Shown here: positions 30,991 to 39,506 of the stretch, one piece after another
How the letters are laid out: each line of letters opens with the position of its first letter
How positions within the stretch are numbered: the stretch's first letter is position 1
From: an uncultured bacterium
GTDB lineage: Bacteria; Verrucomicrobiota; Kiritimatiellia; RFP12; UBA1067
Assembly (NCBI GenBank): GCA_902764415.1
Contig: CACWVU010000014.1
Coordinates: 1-54,531, forward strand
Direction: 5' to 3'
Length of the DNA: 54,531 bases
Translations under genes and position numbers: made by a program
The notes under the pieces: generated by a model
The model's input: the letters and a program-made list of their open reading frames with translations, nothing else
What the model was told of the DNA's origin: nothing
Database searches by the model: none

Positions 30991-32010
30991 CTATTCCTCT
31001 GGGATGTCCCAGATGGAAATGTCGTTGGATTTGCGCACTTCGACGGGGATTGTGAACTTTTCCTCGGTTTCCTTCGCCACCGGCGGTGGCTTGGGAAGGG
31101 GAACAGACACAGATTTTGGGGCCTTGGGGACTGTCCCCTTTGGGGTCTTGGGGACTGTCCCCTTTGGGGTCTTGGGGACTGTCCCCTTAGGTTCGTCGTC
31201 ATAGTAGCTGATGGCGGTGTCTTCGTCGGGTAGGTCGTTGAGGTCCTCCTCGTCGTCGTACTGTGGCAGCTTGGATGTGTCTATCTTGCCGATGGTGAGC
31301 GGCCGGGAAGGGGGAGACTTGGGGCGGTAATGTTCCGGGTAGTACTTGCGGCGGTAGGCTTCAAGATCTTCATGACGGCGGCGTTCCTTCTCGACCGCGG
31401 CAGCCTGCTTCTGCTTTTCAGCAGCGAGAAGGGCCTTAAGGCGGGCGATTTCCTGCTCCTCTTGGGATGGACCCTTTGGTTTCGCGTCCTCAATTGCCTT
31501 TTTCAGCGCCTCGGCGGCCTGCTTGTCCTTCTCGGCAATCAGCTTTTCCTTTTCGACCAGAGTACGCTCCGCGTCGTCTGCCTTACGCTGGGCGTTGTAG
31601 ATTTTCTCCTGGAGAGTCTCGATCTTCTTGGTCAGCTCTATAACCGCCGCGCTGTCGCGCGATGGCCTTGCGGCGGCCTCGGCGGCGGCACGCTCGCGCT
31701 CAGCGTGCTCTTTGTCGGATCGCTCGCGTTCCTTCTGCATAAAATCGACAAGTCGGTCGTTGAGGTGCTGATTGTCGTCGTAGGACTTCACGAGCAGCGT
31801 CATGAAGATGGCGAGGATTGCAACCAGCAGCACGCCGAAGAACACCGCCAGCGCGGTGATGCGCTTGCGCGCCTTGGCCTGTTCGGCGTTGATGTATTCC
31901 TGGAATGCCTTGAGGATCGGAAACTCGTCCATCGTCGAATCCGAACCATAGACGCTGACGGCATTCTGCGGAATGTCGTTCTCAATGTCGTTCATGTCGT
32001 ATTTGCGCAT
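30991..32010 (-). CDS. Single-pass coiled-coil protein with a repeat-derived Lys/Pro tract
   Basis: This 339-aa protein has a short acidic N-terminus, one membrane helix (about 50-72, ITALAVFFGVLLVAILAIFM), a long charged coiled coil (about 85-220) and a disordered C-terminus. The C-terminal tail has three copies of an octapeptide (KGTVPKTP) encoded by tandem palindromic DNA repeats at 31123-31190. No family is recognised. ATG at 32010 or 31995 could be the start; neither has a Shine-Dalgarno sequence. It is the last gene of the guaB-lepB-kinase run and may be an envelope scaffold. Confidence 0.72.
   Translation of the reverse strand: MRKYDMNDIENDIPQNAVSVYGSDSTMDEFPILKAFQEYINAEQAKARKRITALAVFFGVLLVAILAIFMTLLVKSYDDNQHLNDRLVDFMQKERERSDKEHAERERAAAEAAARPSRDSAAVIELTKKIETLQEKIYNAQRKADDAERTLVEKEKLIAEKDKQAAEALKKAIEDAKPKGPSQEEQEIARLKALLAAEKQKQAAAVEKERRRHEDLEAYRRKYYPEHYRPKSPPSRPLTIGKIDTSKLPQYDDEEDLNDLPDEDTAISYYDDEPKGTVPKTPKGTVPKTPKGTVPKAPKSVSVPLPKPPPVAKETEEKFTIPVEVRKSNDISIWDIPEE
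31123..31190. repeat. Tandem 24-nt palindromic repeat inside a coding sequence
   Basis: There are nearly three copies of a 24-nt unit containing GGGGACTGTCCCC, a perfect 6-bp dyad around one central base: 31123-31146, 31147-31170, 31171-31190 (partial). It is translated in frame as KGTVPKTP repeats. GGGGACTGTCCCC-type palindromes resemble REP elements in other genomes, so a mobile palindrome probably entered and expanded within the gene. Confidence 0.85.
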
Positions 32011-32033
32011 AAGATAGATTATGTAAACTATGG

Positions 32034-33083
32034 TTAATTGGTGGGAAATACGTACCAGCTGTCGATACGAAGGTTTTTAAGCTTATTCATAGCCTCATAC
32101 AGTCGCTTAAGCTTCTGAGAACGAGATGCGTAGATAAAGCAGGTATGAACAGCTGAGAAATATTCTGCCTTGGCAAAGTCGATCTCGCGTGGTGTAAGCC
32201 GCGGGTCAAGTTCTTCGCCTGACCAGTCCTGTTCGATGTAGACGAGCCGGTCGACGTCGTTGGTGACCGTCAGCTCAAAAGGCTGCACGAGACGTTCGGT
32301 GCGGTCGGACCATTTTTCGAGCGGCAGAAAGGCGCGGTAGAAGAGCTTGTGGGGATCACGTCCGTTGATCTTCACCTTGTTGGAATCGACTATTGCGAGC
32401 GCCTGGGCGGCGGCAATGGACTCGCCGACCGTGAGCTCGGGGAAAAAGTCAACTTTTACGTCGAGGGTCCTGCCGTCGGCCGATTCTTCCTTGAGCCGCT
32501 TAAGTTCGGAGGCAATGGTTCCTGGTGCGAGGGAGATGGAAACCGGCTTGGGGCGGGCGGAGCCGTCCCAGGAAATAGTGAACTTGACCTTGTCGCCCTT
32601 CTTCAGCGTCTTGGCAGCGACATGGGCGTTGTACACGTCGCCCTGGGGATAGACGCCGTCGAAGACAAGCGGAGACTGTCCCAGCGAATAGAATGCAAAT
32701 GCCGCGCACGGCTGGTTGGTGGCGGCAACTGGACTCCCCTTCACGTCGCGCGAGCCACCGGTGTAGATGATGTCGCCAAGCGAAAGCCCGGGCGGCATGG
32801 TGGTGGCAATGAAATTAGAAATCGCGGGTTCAATCTTCACCGGACACCCTACGGGCCAGAGGATGCAGTCGTTGACCGACTCTGCCTTGCCGCGCGGGAT
32901 GCCGGCGGACTCGATCTTGCGGCAGAATTCCTCGATAGAATCGTCGACGAGGAACATCGTCTCGTAGGCGTTGTCGGAGTCCTGGGCGGCAAAGAAAAAC
33001 TCCACCGGCGCCCCCTTCTCCAAGCCGGTTGCGGTGGCGGAGAAGGTGCAGGTGCAGGCAGCGGCGATCAGCGCGGAGATCAT
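32034..33083 (-). CDS. Secreted protein of unknown function
   Basis: This 349-aa protein has a signal peptide (about 1-19, SALIAAACTCTFSATATG). The mature part seems to contain two beta-rich domains; one repeats FFAAQDSDNAYETMFLVDD-like and PVSISLAPGTIASELKRL-like stretches. No family is recognised. The ATG at 33083 overlaps the stop of the aminotransferase gene (ATGA), so it is translated together with it. It precedes the coiled-coil gene by 23 nt. Confidence 0.65.
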   Translation of the reverse strand: MISALIAAACTCTFSATATGLEKGAPVEFFFAAQDSDNAYETMFLVDDSIEEFCRKIESAGIPRGKAESVNDCILWPVGCPVKIEPAISNFIATTMPPGLSLGDIIYTGGSRDVKGSPVAATNQPCAAFAFYSLGQSPLVFDGVYPQGDVYNAHVAAKTLKKGDKVKFTISWDGSARPKPVSISLAPGTIASELKRLKEESADGRTLDVKVDFFPELTVGESIAAAQALAIVDSNKVKINGRDPHKLFYRAFLPLEKWSDRTERLVQPFELTVTNDVDRLVYIEQDWSGEELDPRLTPREIDFAKAEYFSAVHTCFIYASRSQKLKRLYEAMNKLKNLRIDSWYVFPTN

Positions 33084-34285
33084 CTGAACTTCTCCATAGC
33101 CCGCTTGAATCCTACGGCGCTGCGAGCGATGATCTTCTCGTCGACGCAGCAGCTGAGGCGGACATAGCCGGGGAAGCCGAAGCCCTTGCCGGTGACGACG
33201 AGGATCTTCTCCTCCAGCAGCGCGTCGACGAGCTTGAGGTCGTCATCCACCGGCGACTTGGCGAAGAAGTAGAAAGCCCCCTTCGGGAGCTCGAACTCGA
33301 TGCCGGCCCCATTCAGCACCTCTGCCATCTTCAGACGGCGGCGGTTATAGACTTCGAGGTCGACCGTCTCGTCGAGCAGCGCGGCGGCGAGACGCTGGCC
33401 AATCACCGGCGCATTGACGTATCCTAGCGTGCGGGTGGTGAGCGCAAGCGCGGAGACGAGATCGTCGCCGCCGGGCATGGGCGGATTGACGGCAATGTAG
33501 CCGACGCGCTCGCCGGCGAGCGAGAGGGTCTTGGAGAAGCTGCCCAGCACGCAGCACCAGCGGGAGAGCGGCAGGACCGGCGGCACCACGGCGCCGTCGA
33601 AGGCGAAGGCACGGTAGGGCTCGTCGGAAAGGAGGAACATCGCCCTTCCGCCTTCGCGGGCGCGGCGCTCGTTCTCGGCGTCTACGACCGCGGCGATGGA
33701 GCGGAGGTCGTCCTCGGAGTAGATGCATCCGGTCGGGTTGTTGGGCGAGTTGACGATGATCGCGCGCGTCCTGGGACCAACGGCGGCGCGGAGGGCGGCG
33801 ATGTCAGGCGCGAAGGAAGGAGGCAGCGACGGAACCGGCTTCAGCTTGCCGCCGAAGTGTCCGCAGTAGGCGCCGTACTCGACAAAGTACGGCGCGGGCA
33901 CAACCACTTCGTCGCCTGGCTCGATGACCGCGCGGAAGAAGCTCACCATGGCACCGGCGGCGCCGACCGACATCACGACGTTCGACGCCTTCACTTCGGT
34001 CTGCTGCTGGCGCGAGAGGTACTTTGCCATCGCCTCCCGGACGGCGGGGACGCCGGCGTTGGGGCAATAGCCGAGCCCGAGCGGCTTTACCGCAGCGTCG
34101 GCAATTCCTGCCAGCGCGCCGCGGGCGGCTGCGGGCGGCGGCACGTCGGGGTTGCCGAGCGAGAAGTCGCACACGGCGTCCTCGCCGAACTGGCGCTTGA
34201 GCTCCAGCCCCTTCTCGAACATCCTGCGGATCCATGAGCTCGACGCCATCGAATCGCGGATTTCGTCCGTCGTCGTCTGCATCAT
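33080..34285 (-). CDS. PLP-dependent class I/II aminotransferase
   Basis: This 401-aa protein has FSLGNPDVPPP, VVMSVGAAGAMVSFFRAV, the Asn motif IIVNSPNNPTGCIY, LSDEPYRAF (Asp and Tyr contacting PLP), the PLP lysine in LGSFSKTLSLAGERVGY and FPGYVRLSCCV (substrate-carboxylate Arg). It is most like aspartate/aromatic aminotransferases of the AspC/PatA group; the amino donor is not certain. GAGGAG precedes the ATG at 34285. Only 3 nt separate it from the kinase gene. Confidence 0.92.
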   Translation of the reverse strand: MMQTTTDEIRDSMASSSWIRRMFEKGLELKRQFGEDAVCDFSLGNPDVPPPAAARGALAGIADAAVKPLGLGYCPNAGVPAVREAMAKYLSRQQQTEVKASNVVMSVGAAGAMVSFFRAVIEPGDEVVVPAPYFVEYGAYCGHFGGKLKPVPSLPPSFAPDIAALRAAVGPRTRAIIVNSPNNPTGCIYSEDDLRSIAAVVDAENERRAREGGRAMFLLSDEPYRAFAFDGAVVPPVLPLSRWCCVLGSFSKTLSLAGERVGYIAVNPPMPGGDDLVSALALTTRTLGYVNAPVIGQRLAAALLDETVDLEVYNRRRLKMAEVLNGAGIEFELPKGAFYFFAKSPVDDDLKLVDALLEEKILVVTGKGFGFPGYVRLSCCVDEKIIARSAVGFKRAMEKFR

Positions 34286-34288
34286 CTT

Positions 34289-37057
34289 CTACTCCTCGCT
34301 GGACTCGTCGAAGGTGAAGTCAGGGAACATGTCCTTGACGATCTTCTCGTAGTCTGGGTACTGCTTGATGACCTCCTGGGCGATCTGCTGCGCGCGGGTG
34401 GTGGCGTTGTTCACCTCGGCGCAGACGAGCTTCATCGTGAGCGCCGCGCCGAGCATGGCGTCGGACCATTCGCGCAGGTTGAGTCCGGAGTTTCGGCGCC
34501 CCTTGACGATGAACTCGTTGATGAGTTCGTTGAAGTTGCCCGGGAACTCCTTGTAGAACTTCTGCCATTGGATGCGCTGCTTCGACTTGCCGTCGGCCTT
34601 GACGATGAGGATGTCCTTGGGAGTGGCCTCTACGACCTTGGCGCCATTCAGCCTCCCCTTGAACTTGTGGCCGACCATGTGCTTGAGGAAGATGTCCTGG
34701 ACGGACTTCATCATGTCCACCTTCCTGACCTCGAACTTGGCGGCGATCTCGCCTTCGGGGGTCTTGAAGTTGGAGTACACTTCCTTCAGCATGCGGTAGG
34801 CGCTGTCCCAGTCGAGCTGGCGCAGGCAGCCCTGCGCGGTGATGGCCTCGAACCGCTCGTGGATCGCGTTGCACTCGCCGTCGGCAAGCGCCTTGCGTTC
34901 TGCAGCCACCTTGGCGAGGCGGTTGCTCTCGGCGATCTCGGCCTCGATCTTGGCAAGGCGGCGCTCCTCGTTGAGCTTGATCGAGCGGAGCCGCTTGGTG
35001 ACCTTGTCAATGGTCTTCTTGCCCTTGGACTTGATGAAGGCAATGCCCTTGCGGACCTCCTCCACCTCCTTGGAGCCGACGAGGTCGTTGTGGAGGTCGG
35101 TTACCTTGCGCGAAAGCTCGGCTAAGGCGTCAAGCGACGGCTGGTCGTCGGCGCCCTCGATCTTCCCTGCCTCGTCGCAGGCCTCGAGGACCTGCTTGGT
35201 CATCGATCCAATGCGAATGGCGCCGGCCTGGCAGTCGTAGGTGCGGTTCCATACCTCGTGGATGTCCGGAAGCGACTCCTCGAAGAGCCTGTCCTTCTCC
35301 TTCTCGACGATGGTCTTCTCCGGCGGCGGCGGCGGCGGTTCGGCCTCGGTAGCTTCGGCTTCCTCAGGAGCCTCCTCCTCCTTGGCGACGGGGACTCCGC
35401 CAGACTCGGCTTGCTTCAGCGCCGCAAGGAAGTCCTGGTAGTCGGGGTCGGCAGGGTCGTCGGTGTCGGGCATCTTGAGCCCGTATTTCTTGGCCCGTGC
35501 CGCAAGCGAGTTGGGTGCCGGCTGCTTCGCGTCAGGAGCTGCGGCATCGCCGGCGGCGGCGGCTGGTGCCGCGTTCGTCGCCGTAGCGGCGGCGACGGCA
35601 TTGGTGGCCGCGACCTTCGGCACCACGTTGGTGGAGGCGATGGCGTCCAGCAGCTTCTTCGTCGGCGGCGGGCGGAACTGGTCGGCGTAGGCGGGCAGGC
35701 TTTTCGCGAGCTCGGCGGTAAACTTCTCGCACTCTACGGTCGCCTTGGCGGTGAAGCTCTGGAAATCGGCGTTGAAATTCTCGGTCTTCTCCCGAGTGTT
35801 CTTGATTGCCGCGCGCGCCCTGGCGATGCCGTCGGCGCGCTGTGCGCGAGCGGTCTCCTCCTTCACCACCTCGTTGTGGTGGACGAACCAGACGAGTCCG
35901 CCGCCGATGCCGCCGAGGAGCAGAAGGCCGATGACGACGAAGAGCGTCACCTTTACCCCGAGGCTGCCGCCCTCCTCCTCTTCTTCCTCCTCCTCCGTCT
36001 GCGGACGGTGCAGACGGCGGCGCATCTTCGCCCGCGGACTGAGGTTCTTCTCCTCGTCTTGATTGCCTTCTGCCTCGTCCTTGTCGTTCTCGTCGTCGCC
36101 GGAGTCCGTAGACGAGGTGGAGCCTGGTCGCTTGCGGAGCATCATCCTGCGCGTTCCAACCAGCGACCGCTTCGCGCCTGGACGCGGCTTCGCAGCGCCG
36201 GAGACGGGGGTCATCTTCTGGGTAAGGCCGGACGCAAGCACCTCCTTGAACGCCTCGAGGAGCGCCTCGAAGCTGGGATAGCGGTTGTTCTTGTCCAGCG
36301 CCAGCATCTTCATCACCATCGCGTCGATGGCAGGTGAGATCTCGGGCCGGATCTCGCTTGGCTTCTTCGGGGTGCCCTCGAAGCGCTTCTTGACTACCGC
36401 CATCGGATCCGAGCCCTCGAACGGGGCGACGCCGGTGAGCGCGTGGTAGAGCGTGCCGCCAAGCGAGTACATGTCGGCGCGGAAGTCAACCTGCTCCTTG
36501 CGGACCTTCTCCGGCGCGATGTAGTAGGGAGTACCCCAGATCTCATTGGTGTCCTTCTGCATGCCGGCGAGGCCGAAATCCACTAGCTTGGCATTGCCGT
36601 TCGCGTCAAGAAGGATATTCTCGGGCTTGACGTCGCCGTGCACGAAGCCCTGGTCACTCGCGCACTGGAGCGCCTGCGCGACCTGTTGGCAGATCTTGAG
36701 GACGCGCTGGACGTCGGTCTTGCCCGGCGCGGCGTTCATGAGCGAGTAGAGGGAACCGCCGCTGGCCAGCTCCATCGCAATGTAAGGCATGCCGTCGCTG
36801 ATGCCGTAGGAGTATATCTGGGCGATGTTGGGGTGGATCAGCTTCGCGGCGGACTGAGCCTCCTTCTTGAACTTCTCGACGAACTCCGCGTCCGCTCCGA
36901 GCTCCTTTAGCATCACCTTCACCGCTACGGGACGGTCGAGCATCTTGTCGCGGCCCATGTACACGCCGCCCATCCCGCCCGCGCCGAGCTCGCGCTCGAG
37001 GAGGAAGTTGCCGTTGTCGCCGAAGACGCCGGGGGTGCTGATCAGTTGCTCGCTCAT
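34289..37057 (-). CDS. Large membrane-spanning Ser/Thr protein kinase
   Basis: This 922-aa protein has an N-terminal Hanks kinase domain: GAGGMGGVY (26-33), Lys47 in VAVKVML, catalytic loop HGDVKPEN (140-147) with Gly replacing Arg of HRD, DFG at 160-162, WGTPYYIAPE. An acidic, Glu-rich linker (about 318-365) precedes a membrane helix (about 368-392). The periplasmic part (about 395-920) is a long coiled coil with Ala/Pro tracts and repeated Lys/Glu helices and shows no known ligand-binding domain. RD-lacking kinases are usually regulated without activation-loop phosphorylation. GGAGG lies before the ATG. It is co-transcribed with lepB, suggesting a role in envelope control (inference). Confidence 0.9.
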   Translation of the reverse strand: MSEQLISTPGVFGDNGNFLLERELGAGGMGGVYMGRDKMLDRPVAVKVMLKELGADAEFVEKFKKEAQSAAKLIHPNIAQIYSYGISDGMPYIAMELASGGSLYSLMNAAPGKTDVQRVLKICQQVAQALQCASDQGFVHGDVKPENILLDANGNAKLVDFGLAGMQKDTNEIWGTPYYIAPEKVRKEQVDFRADMYSLGGTLYHALTGVAPFEGSDPMAVVKKRFEGTPKKPSEIRPEISPAIDAMVMKMLALDKNNRYPSFEALLEAFKEVLASGLTQKMTPVSGAAKPRPGAKRSLVGTRRMMLRKRPGSTSSTDSGDDENDKDEAEGNQDEEKNLSPRAKMRRRLHRPQTEEEEEEEEGGSLGVKVTLFVVIGLLLLGGIGGGLVWFVHHNEVVKEETARAQRADGIARARAAIKNTREKTENFNADFQSFTAKATVECEKFTAELAKSLPAYADQFRPPPTKKLLDAIASTNVVPKVAATNAVAAATATNAAPAAAAGDAAAPDAKQPAPNSLAARAKKYGLKMPDTDDPADPDYQDFLAALKQAESGGVPVAKEEEAPEEAEATEAEPPPPPPEKTIVEKEKDRLFEESLPDIHEVWNRTYDCQAGAIRIGSMTKQVLEACDEAGKIEGADDQPSLDALAELSRKVTDLHNDLVGSKEVEEVRKGIAFIKSKGKKTIDKVTKRLRSIKLNEERRLAKIEAEIAESNRLAKVAAERKALADGECNAIHERFEAITAQGCLRQLDWDSAYRMLKEVYSNFKTPEGEIAAKFEVRKVDMMKSVQDIFLKHMVGHKFKGRLNGAKVVEATPKDILIVKADGKSKQRIQWQKFYKEFPGNFNELINEFIVKGRRNSGLNLREWSDAMLGAALTMKLVCAEVNNATTRAQQIAQEVIKQYPDYEKIVKDMFPDFTFDESSEE

Positions 37058-37081
37058 GTCTCTTCTACCTCCGCATGTCCG

Positions 37082-37828
37082 CTACCGGATGATCCTCCAG
37101 CCGGTAAGCGGCCAGAATACGAATGCCCCTTCGCCGCGCAGGTTCGCGCGCGGCACCGTGCCCCAGTACCGGCTGTCGAAGGAGTTGTTGAAGTTGTCGC
37201 CGCAGGCGAAGTACTCGTCGGGGCCCATAGTCACCGCGTCGGGCCGCCCCTCCACGGGGTGCTCGAGGACGTATGTCTCTCCCGGTCTCGCCTTCATGCG
37301 CTTGATGTAGTGGGTGCCCTGCGGAAGCTGCTTGATGCCGGTGGTGGAGAAGATCATCACGTCCCCGTCCTTCGGCTGGAAGAAGTTCCACTTCCAGCGG
37401 TTGACGAAGATGAAGTCGCCGGTGGTAATCGACCCCTTCCAGAGCGTGTCGCCCCTGGTCACGAACTTGCCGTTCAGCTCGCGGCAGGCGTCGGTCGGCA
37501 GCGACCAGCTCTGGTCGCAGGTGCCGACCTTCACGGTGGCAAAGCCGTCGCCTCGCGGCTGGCAGCGGATGGTGCCGGTGGCCGGAGACTTCCAGTCCAC
37601 CACCCGCTCGCCGGTCACGACCCACTTGAGCACCGAGAGCGGGAACCTGTCCCACGCTCCCTTCTCCGCACCGGCCTCGGTGTGGTAGCCCCAGAGCGTC
37701 TCCTGCATCGAGCCGGTAGGGATCTTGAACGGCTCGTAGAAGTAGGCGCGGAACGCCATCGCCACGGAGATCGCGACGACGAACGTGTCGAGCCATTCCT
37801 TCCCGTAGTCTTGAAACGTCTTCTTCAC
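37082..37828 (-). CDS. lepB: Signal peptidase I
   Basis: This 248-aa protein has an N-terminal membrane helix (about 14-30), the nucleophile Ser40 in PTGSM and the general base Lys176 in HYIKRMKA, then GDNFNNSFDSRYWG. It cleaves Sec and Tat signal peptides in the periplasm; the many exported proteins here are its likely substrates. Between Ser40 and the strand preceding Lys176 there are about 60 more residues than in short family members, including three Cys. The start is GTG at 37828. It lies 57 nt after guaB, behind an AT-rich repeat. Confidence 0.93.
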   Translation of the reverse strand: MKKTFQDYGKEWLDTFVVAISVAMAFRAYFYEPFKIPTGSMQETLWGYHTEAGAEKGAWDRFPLSVLKWVVTGERVVDWKSPATGTIRCQPRGDGFATVKVGTCDQSWSLPTDACRELNGKFVTRGDTLWKGSITTGDFIFVNRWKWNFFQPKDGDVMIFSTTGIKQLPQGTHYIKRMKARPGETYVLEHPVEGRPDAVTMGPDEYFACGDNFNNSFDSRYWGTVPRANLRGEGAFVFWPLTGWRIIR

Positions 37829-37850
37829 CTTACACTTTCCAATCTCAAAC

Positions 37851-37889
37851 CTTTCAACTTTTCAACCTTTCAACTTTTCAACCTTTCAA
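37851..37889. repeat. AT-rich 8-nt tandem repeat between guaB and lepB
   Basis: On the minus strand GTTGAAA followed alternately by A or G is repeated about five times (16-nt period). It includes the guaB stop codon. Base composition is far below that of the surroundings. It gives no stable hairpin and could be a slippage-prone tract or a standby site for lepB translation. Confidence 0.75.
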
Positions 37890-39382
37890 GCCCGGTAGTT
37901 CGGGGCTTCCTTGGTGATCGTGATGTCGTGCGGACGCGCCTCGCGCTGCCCGGCGGCGGTGACGCGGTAGAACTTGCCCTTCTCCTTCAGCTCTGCGATC
38001 GTCCTTGCGCCGCAGTAGCCGAGCGACGCCCTGAGACCGCCGCAGAACTGGGTCATGATCGACTTCACCTTGCCGGAGTAAGGCACCATTCCCTCGATGC
38101 CCTGCGGCACCAGGTCCTCCTCCGCCTCCGAGTCCTGGAAGTAGCGCGCCCGCGAGCCCTTGCCGTTCTTGAGCGCAGCCATCGAGCCCATGCCGCGGTA
38201 GACCACGTACTGGCGGCCGTTCGCGTAGATCTTCTCGCCCGGGCTTTCCTCGGTGCCGGCGAGCACCGAGCCGAGCATCACCGAGTCGGCGCCGGCGGCG
38301 ATCGCCTTCGGGACGTCGCCAGAGAGCTTGATGCCGCCGTCGGCGATCACCGCGACATCCGTCCCGCGCAGCGCCTTCGCCGCGTTGTAGACCGCGGTGA
38401 GCTGGGGAATGCCGACGCCGCAGACGACGCGGGTAGTGCAGATCGAGCCGGGGCCGATGCCGACCTTGACCGCATGGGCGCCGCACTTCGCGAGCGCCGC
38501 GGCGGCCTCGCCGGTAGCGATGTTGCCGGCGATGACGTCGATCTGCGGATAGGTCTTGGCGATGTACTTGGTCATCTCCATGATGCCCTTGGAGTGGCCG
38601 TGGGCGGAGTCGACGACGACGCAGTCGACGCCGGCGGCGGCAAGCTTCTCCATCCGCTGCAGGTCGCCGCGGCCGCCGGAGACGGACGCCGCGACGCGCA
38701 GGCGGAAGCGCTCGTCGCAGTTGTAGCCGGCGTTGGAGTTCTCGATGATGCGCGCGACGTCGGTGAAGCTGTAGAGGCCGATGACGCGGCCGTTGCGGTC
38801 GACGAGCGGCAGCTTGCCGATCTTCGCCTTGCGCATGAGCTCATACGCCTTCTTCAGCGTGGTGGAGCGGGTGCCGGTGATCGGGCACGGCTGCATCACG
38901 TCCTTGAGCGTCATCGCGTTCATCGGCGCGAAGCGCATGTCGGACGAGGTGATCATGCCGACGAGCTTGTCGTCCGAGTCCAGCACCGGGAAGCCGTTGA
39001 ACTTCAGCCCCATGCGGCGCTTTTCGGCGCGGAGGAATGAGATGTCGTCGTCGGCATGGAAGCAGATCGGCTTGGCGATGAGCCCGTTGAGGTGGTTCTT
39101 CACCTTCGCCACCTGCGCGGCCTGGTCGTCCTCCTCAAGGTTCTTGTGGATGCAGCCGATGCCGCCGGAAAGCGCCATCGCGATCGCCATCGGCGCCTCG
39201 GTGACGGTGTCCATCGCGGCGGAGATGAACGGCGTCTTCATCTTCGTGCGCGAAGTAAGTTTGGTCTCCAGCGAGGTCTCGTCGGGCAGGAAATCCGCGT
39301 ACTGCGTAACGAGTGTAACGTCGTCGTACGTCAGCCCCTCGTGGGGAAACGTCTTCATGAAAGCGTCCATGTATCTGTTCAT
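37886..39382 (-). CDS. guaB: Inosine-5'-monophosphate dehydrogenase
   Basis: This 498-aa protein has the full IMPDH layout: a TIM barrel interrupted by two CBS domains (about 100-215), [28 protein letters not shown], the catalytic loop [13 protein letters not shown] with Cys315, and [10 protein letters not shown]. It makes XMP from IMP with NAD in GTP synthesis. The ATG at 39382 has AGGAG at the normal distance; in-frame ATGs at 39370 and 39358 are possible but less well placed. An unusual dyad covers the promoter start and the ribosome-binding site. Confidence 0.96.
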   Translation of the reverse strand: MNRYMDAFMKTFPHEGLTYDDVTLVTQYADFLPDETSLETKLTSRTKMKTPFISAAMDTVTEAPMAIAMALSGGIGCIHKNLEEDDQAAQVAKVKNHLNGLIAKPICFHADDDISFLRAEKRRMGLKFNGFPVLDSDDKLVGMITSSDMRFAPMNAMTLKDVMQPCPITGTRSTTLKKAYELMRKAKIGKLPLVDRNGRVIGLYSFTDVARIIENSNAGYNCDERFRLRVAASVSGGRGDLQRMEKLAAAGVDCVVVDSAHGHSKGIMEMTKYIAKTYPQIDVIAGNIATGEAAAALAKCGAHAVKVGIGPGSICTTRVVCGVGIPQLTAVYNAAKALRGTDVAVIADGGIKLSGDVPKAIAAGADSVMLGSVLAGTEESPGEKIYANGRQYVVYRGMGSMAALKNGKGSRARYFQDSEAEEDLVPQGIEGMVPYSGKVKSIMTQFCGGLRASLGYCGARTIAELKEKGKFYRVTAAGQREARPHDITITKEAPNYRA

Positions 39383-39383
39383 A

Positions 39384-39427
39384 CCACTCCTCCGGGCGCT
39401 CCGCGCCCTTTTTAGGAGTGGATTATA
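39384..39427 (-). promoter_or_regulatory. guaB promoter and SD-overlapping dyad
   Basis: On the minus strand GTG-TATAAT has its hexamer at 39422-39427, predicted +1 near 39415. CCACTCCT (39421-39414) is exactly complementary to AGGAGTGG (39391-39384), which contains the guaB ribosome-binding site, and between them is a GGGCGC-GGA-GCGCCC hairpin (39408-39394). If transcription starts upstream of 39421, the dyad would hide the ribosome-binding site; from the predicted start only the inner hairpin forms. Confidence 0.65.
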
Positions 39428-39506
39428 CACTATTTGACGCAGTAAATCAACCGCCCCCCGGGTTCGTGATCCACGGCCCGGGGTTCGCTTGGACGATGCG
39501 CCAAGG

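Noticed and set aside
31123..31190. Candidate CRISPR-like array (24-nt repeats)
   Set aside because: The units are contiguous with no spacers and are translated in frame; no cas gene is near.
39394..39413. Rho-independent terminator on the plus strand (GGGCGC/GCGCCC then T5)
   Set aside because: No plus-strand gene ends here; the element is better explained as part of the guaB leader, although bidirectional use cannot be excluded.
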